Origin: Sphingomicrobium sp.
GTDB taxonomy: Bacteria; Pseudomonadota; Alphaproteobacteria; Sphingomonadales; Sphingomonadaceae
Length of the DNA stretch: 9,246 nt
Reading direction: 5' to 3'
Assembly (NCBI GenBank): GCA_030146725.1
Contig: JASLBJ010000169.1
Location: 1 to 9,246 of the forward strand
Below the pieces are notes generated by a model. The model was not told where the DNA came from and searched no databases. It worked only from the letters and a program-made list of their open reading frames with translations. Position 1 is the first letter of the stretch, and every line of letters starts with the position of its first letter. This document shows, in pieces, positions 5,215 through 9,246 of the stretch. The position numbers were made by a program, and so were the translations under genes.

Positions 5215-7398
5215 ATGGCCCGACCGACCGCCCACCCCGTTCCGCCGGCCCTCCAGCCCAAGCGTCGCCGGCCGTTCTGGACCGCGTTCCGGTGGATGCT
5301 CTACATCGGCCTGCTCGGGGTGCTGGCGCTGGTGATGGCGGTGGTCGCGGCGATGGCCTCGCTGCCAAGTTACGAGAAATTGCGGCGGTCCGAGCAGGGC
5401 CAGACGATCCGCATGCGCTCGAGCAGCGGCGCGGTGCTGGTCTCGCTCGGGCCCAGCTTCGGCAACTGGCTGCCCTATGCGCAGATCCCGCCGCAGATGC
5501 GGACCGCGATGATCGCGGTCGAGGATCGACGCTTCCGCAGCCACATCGGGGTCGATCCGGTCGGCGTCGCGCGCTCGGTCAAGGTGCGGATCGACCGCGG
5601 GCGCTGGACCCAAGGCGGGTCGACGATCACCCAGCAGCTGGCGCGCAACATCTTCCTGACCAACAGCCGGACGTTCGGGCGCAAGGTCAGGGAAGCCGTG
5701 CTGGCGCTCGCGCTCGAACGCAAGTTCAGCAAGAACCAGATCCTCGAACTCTATCTCAACCGGGTGTATTTCGGTGGCGGTGCCTATGGCATCGACGCGG
5801 CGTCGCGGCGCTTCTTCAACCATAGCGCGACGACATTGTCGCTCGGCGAGGCGGCGATCATCGCCGGACTGGTCAAGGCGCCGTCGAGTTACTCGCCGAC
5901 CGCCGACGCCGAGGCCGCTCGGGGGCGCTCCGACGTGGTGCTCAGGCTGATGGTCGAAAACGGCTTCGTCAGCCCCGAGGCGGCGGCGTCGGTCGATCCG
6001 GCCGAGATCGTCATCCAGCCGACCACCAGGCACAACAGCGTCCGCTATTTTACCGACTGGGCGCTGCCGCAGCTTGACACGCTGATCGACGAGACCGGCG
6101 AGCCGATCGACGTGTGGACGACGCTCGATAGCTCGATGCAGGCCGCCGCGGATCGATCGATCGCCGCCAATACGCCGCGCGGGGCGCAAGGGGCGCTGGT
6201 CGCACTCGACCGCGACGGGGCGGTGCGGGCACTCGTCGGCGGGCGCGATTATGTCGATTCACTCTATAATCGCGCGACCCAGGCGCAGCGCCAGCCGGGA
6301 TCCGCGTTCAAGCTGTTCGTCTATCTGACGGCGCTCGAATCGGGCATGAAGCCGACCGATACGATGGTCGACCAGCCGATCACGATCAACGGCTGGACCC
6401 CGCGCAACTCGACTCGCACGCACCAGGGCTCGGTCACGCTGCGCGAGGCGTTCGCGCGTTCGATCAACACGATCAGCGCCAAGATCGGCGCCGACCTCGG
6501 CTTCGGCGCGATTGCCGACATGGCGCGGCGGTTCGGAATCGGGGGCACGATCTCGACCTTTCCGTCGATGGTGCTTGGAACGAGCGAAGTGCGGCTGATC
6601 GATATGACCCGGGCGTTCGCCGCGGTGTCCAACCGTGGCAATTCGGTGTTGCCTTACGGCATCCGCCGGGTGGTCACCGCCGAAGGGCGGCTGCTGTACC
6701 AGCACAACCAAAGCAACGAACGCGTGCTGGTCGCGCCCTGGGTCGCGGCGCAGATGACCGACCTGCTCCAGGCGGCGGTGCTGACCGGGACCGGGCGCGC
6801 GGCGCAGATCGGGCGGCCGGTTGCGGGCAAGACCGGCACGACGAGTTCGAACAAGGACGGCTGGTTCATCGGCTTCTCGTCGGGGCTGACCACCGGCGTG
6901 TGGATGGGCCGGGACGATGCCAAGGCGATCAGCGGGCTGCAGGGCGGGACGGCGCCGGCGCGCGCGTTCCACGACTTCATGGTCAAGGCCGTCGCCGGGC
7001 GGCCGGTGGAGAATTTCGAGGTCGAAGTGCCGATGCCCGACTGGCAGCTCGAGCCCGAGGAGCAATTGTGGGGCGTGCCGGGCGACCCGCTTGGCGAAGA
7101 GCCGATGGTCGATGCCGACGGAAATCCGATTTCCGGGCCAGGGCCGGACGGCTATGGCCCTGCCCGGCCTGGCATGAGGCCCGATGGCGCGGTCGACCAG
7201 GAATGGCTCGACCAGGTGCTTCCGCAGCAGCCGCGTCCCCAGCCCCAGACGCTGCCCCGGACCCCCCAGACGCTGCCCCGGACCCCCCAGCCGTTTCCCC
7301 AGCAGCCGCAGCCGGTGCCGCAGCAGCAGCCTCCGCCGCCGCCGCGCTCAGCCCCCTCGGCCGATCCGTTTCAGCCGCGGACCCAGCCGGGCGAGTAA
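5215..7398 (+). CDS. Class A penicillin-binding protein (PBP1A family): peptidoglycan glycosyltransferase/transpeptidase
   Basis: This bifunctional inner-membrane enzyme polymerises lipid II and cross-links the glycan strands in the periplasm. The 727-residue product has a short basic cytoplasmic tail and one membrane anchor (about 24-48). The GT51 domain (about 60-260) includes AVEDRRF with catalytic E103, GGSTITQQLARN (134-145) and RKVREAVLALALERKFSK (156-173). The transpeptidase domain (about 295-600) carries SAFK (S363, K366), SIN (416-418) and KTGTT (539-543). All active-site motifs are intact. The last 60 or so residues are a Pro/Gln-rich tail with a seven-residue duplication. It is shorter than E. 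coli PBP1a and appears to lack the extra ODD domain. ATG at 5215 is preceded by GAGG (5207-5210); the adjacent TTG (5212) is possible. It follows msrB by 42 bases, so co-transcription is plausible. Confidence 0.95.
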   Translation: MARPTAHPVPPALQPKRRRPFWTAFRWMLYIGLLGVLALVMAVVAAMASLPSYEKLRRSEQGQTIRMRSSSGAVLVSLGPSFGNWLPYAQIPPQMRTAMIAVEDRRFRSHIGVDPVGVARSVKVRIDRGRWTQGGSTITQQLARNIFLTNSRTFGRKVREAVLALALERKFSKNQILELYLNRVYFGGGAYGIDAASRRFFNHSATTLSLGEAAIIAGLVKAPSSYSPTADAEAARGRSDVVLRLMVENGFVSPEAAASVDPAEIVIQPTTRHNSVRYFTDWALPQLDTLIDETGEPIDVWTTLDSSMQAAADRSIAANTPRGAQGALVALDRDGAVRALVGGRDYVDSLYNRATQAQRQPGSAFKLFVYLTALESGMKPTDTMVDQPITINGWTPRNSTRTHQGSVTLREAFARSINTISAKIGADLGFGAIADMARRFGIGGTISTFPSMVLGTSEVRLIDMTRAFAAVSNRGNSVLPYGIRRVVTAEGRLLYQHNQSNERVLVAPWVAAQMTDLLQAAVLTGTGRAAQIGRPVAGKTGTTSSNKDGWFIGFSSGLTTGVWMGRDDAKAISGLQGGTAPARAFHDFMVKAVAGRPVENFEVEVPMPDWQLEPEEQLWGVPGDPLGEEPMVDADGNPISGPGPDGYGPARPGMRPDGAVDQEWLDQVLPQQPRPQPQTLPRTPQTLPRTPQPFPQQPQPVPQQQPPPPPRSAPSADPFQPRTQPGE
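7249..7290 (+). repeat. 21-bp perfect tandem duplication in the PBP tail
   Basis: ACGCTGCCCCGGACCCCCCAG occupies 7249-7269 and is repeated without change at 7270-7290, encoding TLPRTPQ twice in frame. It lies within the proline/glutamine-rich C-terminal tail (about 7220-7395), which is likely unstructured and periplasmic. The perfect identity suggests a recent slippage event and probable length variation between strains. Confidence 0.9.
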
Positions 7399-8040
7399 CG
7401 CCCGCGCAGGCGCGACGTCGCCGCCGAACAGGGTTCGCTCGGCCGCCTTGAACGCCGGGCCATGGTCGAGGTGGAGCAAATGCGCGACCTCATGCGCGAC
7501 GACGAAGCGGCGGGCTTGCGGCGGAGCGAGGATCAGCCGCCAGCTGTAGCGGATCCGCCGCTGCGACGAGCAGCTGCCCCAGCGGGTGCCGGCGTCGCCG
7601 ATCCCGACCGCGCTTGGGCTGACTCCGGCGAGCACCGCATATTCGGCGGTCTCGCGGGACAAAGTGTCGAGTGCGCGGCGCTTGAGAAATGCCTCGATCC
7701 GGCGGGCGAAGGTCTCCTGCGGGCCGCCGCAGCTCAGCGTGCTGTCCGCGAGGCGTGGGGTGCGCGGAAGCTCGGGACGCCACTCGAGCCGGACCTCGGC
7801 GCCTTCGAGCGGGATGGTGGCGCCCGGGACGAACGGCTCGCCCGGCAAGGCGCGGGCGATCTGGGCATCGACCCAGGCGCGCTGGCTTGCCGCCCAGTCG
7901 AGCGCGGAGCGGCGGCTGGTGCGAAGCGGACAGGTCAGTGTGAGAATCGCGCGCTGTTCGTCGAAGCGAAGGCGCATCCGCCGGGCGCTGCGCAGGGGCC
8001 GGACCTCGATCGCGACCGGCAGGTCCGGGTGGGTCAACAA
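7348..8040 (-). CDS. YgjP-like zinc metallopeptidase (M48/DUF45 family)
   Basis: The 230-residue product (from the TTG chosen here) matches the YgjP/DUF45 group. A beta-rich N-terminal half (IEVRPLRSARRMRLRFD) is followed by the TRWGSCSS motif (152-159) and the zinc site HEVAHLLHLDH (183-193), with H183 and H187 as metal ligands, E184 as catalytic base and H193 conserved. No signal peptide or membrane segment is seen, so it is cytoplasmic; the physiological substrate is unknown. The start is uncertain because no ATG or GTG lies near the homologous N-terminus. TTG pairs at 8040 and 8037 fit the expected first residues (THPDLPVAIEVRPLR), while CTG at 8079 overlaps the ycgN stop and would give 243 residues. 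Neither has a clear ribosome site, and coupling to ycgN is likely. Its 3' end overlaps the PBP gene by 51 bases on the opposite strand. Confidence 0.85.
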   Translation of the reverse strand: MLTHPDLPVAIEVRPLRSARRMRLRFDEQRAILTLTCPLRTSRRSALDWAASQRAWVDAQIARALPGEPFVPGATIPLEGAEVRLEWRPELPRTPRLADSTLSCGGPQETFARRIEAFLKRRALDTLSRETAEYAVLAGVSPSAVGIGDAGTRWGSCSSQRRIRYSWRLILAPPQARRFVVAHEVAHLLHLDHGPAFKAAERTLFGGDVAPARALLARLGPRLKRIGRGG

Positions 8041-8075
8041 GAGGGGGTGGGTCGACAGCTGCTCGGAGCCGACCG

Positions 8076-8513
8076 TCAGAGGGGGCGCTCGACGACGTGA
8101 TATTCGAGGTCGCCGGCCTCGTCCTCGCTGACCGTCCAGCCGCGCGTCGACTGGCCCGCGGCATGGACGCTGTCGCGGTCGCCGGTGAGCAGATAGTGCC
8201 ATTCGGGCAGCGCCTCGCCATCGGCGCGCAGGCGGTAGGCGCAGGTCACCGGAAGCCAGTCGAGCCGGTCGAGCTTGAGGCGGTCGAGCTTGACGCAATC
8301 GGCGACATGGACCTTGCGCCGGGCATAGTCGGTGCAGCGGCCGTTGCGGCGGTCGAGCAGCTTGCACGCGACATTGGTCGGGTAGAGCTCGCCGGTGTCC
8401 TCGTCCTCGAGCTTGTGCAGGCAGCAGCGGCCACAGCCGTCGCACAGGGCTTCCCACTCGCCGCGGTCGAGCTCGATGAGGGGCTTTTCCCAGAATGGCG
8501 TGCGGGCGTTCAT
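8076..8513 (-). CDS. YcgN/UPF0260 family CxxCxxCC cysteine-cluster protein
   Basis: The 145-residue product opens with the family-typical FWEKPLIELDRGEWEALCDGCGRCC, here at residues 7-31. The clustered cysteines are C24, C27, C30 and C31, followed by C50, C60, C73 and C91, which together form the conserved eight-cysteine set. Such clusters suggest a metal or iron-sulfur site, but no biochemical role is established for the family. The length fits E. coli YcgN (about 150). ATG at 8513 was chosen because GGGTGG lies seven bases upstream and homology begins right after. An in-frame ATG at 8528 would add MGGHV. KLDRL is duplicated (residues 75-84), encoded by a short in-frame DNA repeat. It is likely co-transcribed with the YgjP-like gene, 35 bases downstream by the TTG start. 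Divergent from the ankyrin-repeat gene. Confidence 0.92.
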   Translation of the reverse strand: MNARTPFWEKPLIELDRGEWEALCDGCGRCCLHKLEDEDTGELYPTNVACKLLDRRNGRCTDYARRKVHVADCVKLDRLKLDRLDWLPVTCAYRLRADGEALPEWHYLLTGDRDSVHAAGQSTRGWTVSEDEAGDLEYHVVERPL

Positions 8514-8541
8514 GACATGGCCACCCATGGTCTGCTATGGC
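8512..8541 (+). promoter_or_regulatory. Candidate promoter of the ankyrin-repeat gene
   Basis: ATGACA (8512-8517) matches five of six bases of the TTGACA -35 element. CTATGG (8535-8540), 17 bases downstream, sits in TGCTATGGCCGCC, close to the TGCTAGAGGCGCC before the tRNA gene. It lies about 57 bases upstream of the gene's ATG and covers the start of the divergent ycgN, so the two units could interfere. This is a match by eye only. Confidence 0.4.
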
Positions 8542-8597
8542 CGCCAGCACAAGCTGGTCGAACGCCGGCTGGAACAGCAATCGGGGGCAGTGCCGGC

Positions 8598-9194
8598 ATG
8601 AAGCGGTTGGGAAGATTGGCGATTGTCGCTGCGTTGGGCCTGGCTGCAGTGCCGGCGGCGGCGCAGATGGGGGGTGCCGATGGCGATGCCTTCGTCAGCG
8701 CCGTTCGCGACCGCGACGGAGGCAAGGCGACCGAGCTGCTCGCCAAGCATAACAATGCGATCATCAACACCCGCGACGGCAAGGGCGACACCGGGCTGAT
8801 CGTCGCGATCAGCCGGCGTGACGAGAGCTGGACCGGGTTCCTGCTCAACCAGGGTGCGGACCCCAACTATGCCGCGCGCAACGGCGACACGCCGATGATC
8901 GCCGCTGCACGGGTCGGCTATGCCGACGCCGCAGGGTGGCTGATCGAGATGGGCGCCAAGGTCGACGTGGCCAACCGCGCGGGCGAGACGCCGCTGATCA
9001 TCGCGGTGCAGATGCGCCAGCCGGCGATGGTCCGGACGCTGCTGCAGAAGGGGGCGGATCCCGACAAGACCGACAACGCGCAGGGCTTTTCGGCGCGCGA
9101 CTATGCCAAGCGGGATAACCGCGGGGGCGAGTTGTTGAAGCTGATCGAGGCGAACAAGCCGGCGGCGAAGGTGGCTGCTGGCGCGGCGAAGTAG
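8598..9194 (+). CDS. Secreted ankyrin-repeat protein
   Basis: The 198-residue product begins with a typical Sec signal peptide: basic MKRLGR, a hydrophobic core, and a likely cleavage site after AVPAAA near residue 22. About four ankyrin repeats fill the rest. They show as ...DTGLIVAISRRDESWTGFLLNQ, GADPNYAARNGDTPMIAAA, ...AKVDVANRAGETPLIIAVQM and GADPDKTDNAQGFSARDYA, with the consensus TPL(I/M)IA helices and GAD-x-(N/D) turns. It ends in an Ala/Lys-rich tail. A periplasmic protein-protein interaction role is inferred; no partner is known, and no enzyme domain is present. ATG at 8598 was chosen because the signal peptide starts there; the frame is open far upstream, but that stretch is the shadow of ycgN. 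GGGGG (8583-8587) is a weak, rather distant ribosome site. Divergent from ycgN. Confidence 0.9.
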   Translation: MKRLGRLAIVAALGLAAVPAAAQMGGADGDAFVSAVRDRDGGKATELLAKHNNAIINTRDGKGDTGLIVAISRRDESWTGFLLNQGADPNYAARNGDTPMIAAARVGYADAAGWLIEMGAKVDVANRAGETPLIIAVQMRQPAMVRTLLQKGADPDKTDNAQGFSARDYAKRDNRGGELLKLIEANKPAAKVAAGAAK

Positions 9195-9208
9195 GGGCGG
9201 TTCGCTCC
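9194..9208 (+). terminator. Small hairpin after the ankyrin-repeat gene
   Basis: GGGGCG (9194-9199) can pair with CGCTCC (9203-9208), with one G-T pair and a three-base GTT loop, starting at the last base of the stop codon. No T-run follows, so it is at best a weak terminator or mRNA end stabiliser. The remaining bases to 9246 show nothing recognisable. Confidence 0.2.
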
Positions 9209-9246
9209 TGATCCGGGCACCTGATGCGCAGCGGTTTAGATCGAAA

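Noticed and set aside
4408..6189. Very long minus-strand open frame (593 codons) over the tRNA, msrB and PBP region
   Set aside because: It is antisense to tRNA-Leu and two clearly identified genes. Its translation is Arg/Asp/His-rich without any domain, as expected from the complement of GC-rich codons.
8080..8580. N-terminal extension of the YgjP-like protein to an ATG at 8580
   Set aside because: The extension runs through ycgN in another frame and is Arg/Pro-rich shadow sequence. YgjP homology begins only near 8040.
8097..8597. N-terminal extension of the ankyrin protein to 8097
   Set aside because: It is antisense to ycgN, and a complete signal peptide starts at the ATG at 8598.

Overview
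The window looks like ordinary chromosomal housekeeping DNA from a GC-rich alphaproteobacterium. The best guess is a sphingomonad (Sphingomonadales). This rests on recalled family resemblance of the proteins: a PlsC with KHQSMFET in place of the usual HX4D box, a zinc-ribbon/DUF3426-type membrane protein divergent from ftsE, and a compact FtsX. It also rests on uniformly GC-rich codon use with few stop codons in any frame. I see no transposase, integrase, phage gene, CRISPR array or defence cassette.

Left part (1-3335): the 3' end of pheT on the + strand runs into a convergent minus-strand gene set. In transcription order that set is ftsE, ftsX, a YdcF/DUF218-type membrane protein, and plsC. 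ftsE-ftsX share 1 base and ftsX-ydcF overlap by 4 bases, so translation is probably coupled. The ydcF-plsC junction carries a 17-bp tandem repeat that sets up a run of overlapping stop/start codons. The genes concern the envelope: FtsEX regulates peptidoglycan hydrolysis at division, DUF218 proteins are implicated in envelope or polysaccharide functions, and PlsC makes phosphatidic acid.

Middle part (3336-4680): a roughly 200-bp divergent intergenic region holds four degenerate repeats spaced 22-24 bp and a 12-bp palindrome. A zinc-ribbon, single-pass membrane protein follows on the + strand. Next come a candidate promoter, a complete tRNA-Leu(GAG) with encoded CCA, and a hairpin that probably ends the tRNA transcript.

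Right part (4681-9246): msrB (methionine-R-sulfoxide reductase) and a class A penicillin-binding protein (GT51 plus transpeptidase) with a Pro/Gln-rich tail lie on the + strand. The PBP gene overlaps convergently, by 51 bp, a YgjP-like zinc metallopeptidase gene. That gene lies downstream of a YcgN/UPF0260 cysteine-cluster gene on the minus strand. A secreted ankyrin-repeat protein is divergent from ycgN, and the window ends just after it.

No convincing new multi-gene system was found. The points most worth a second look are the two short tandem-repeat arrays, the apparent non-AUG starts of ftsE and the metallopeptidase gene, and the ftsEX-ydcF-plsC gene order.
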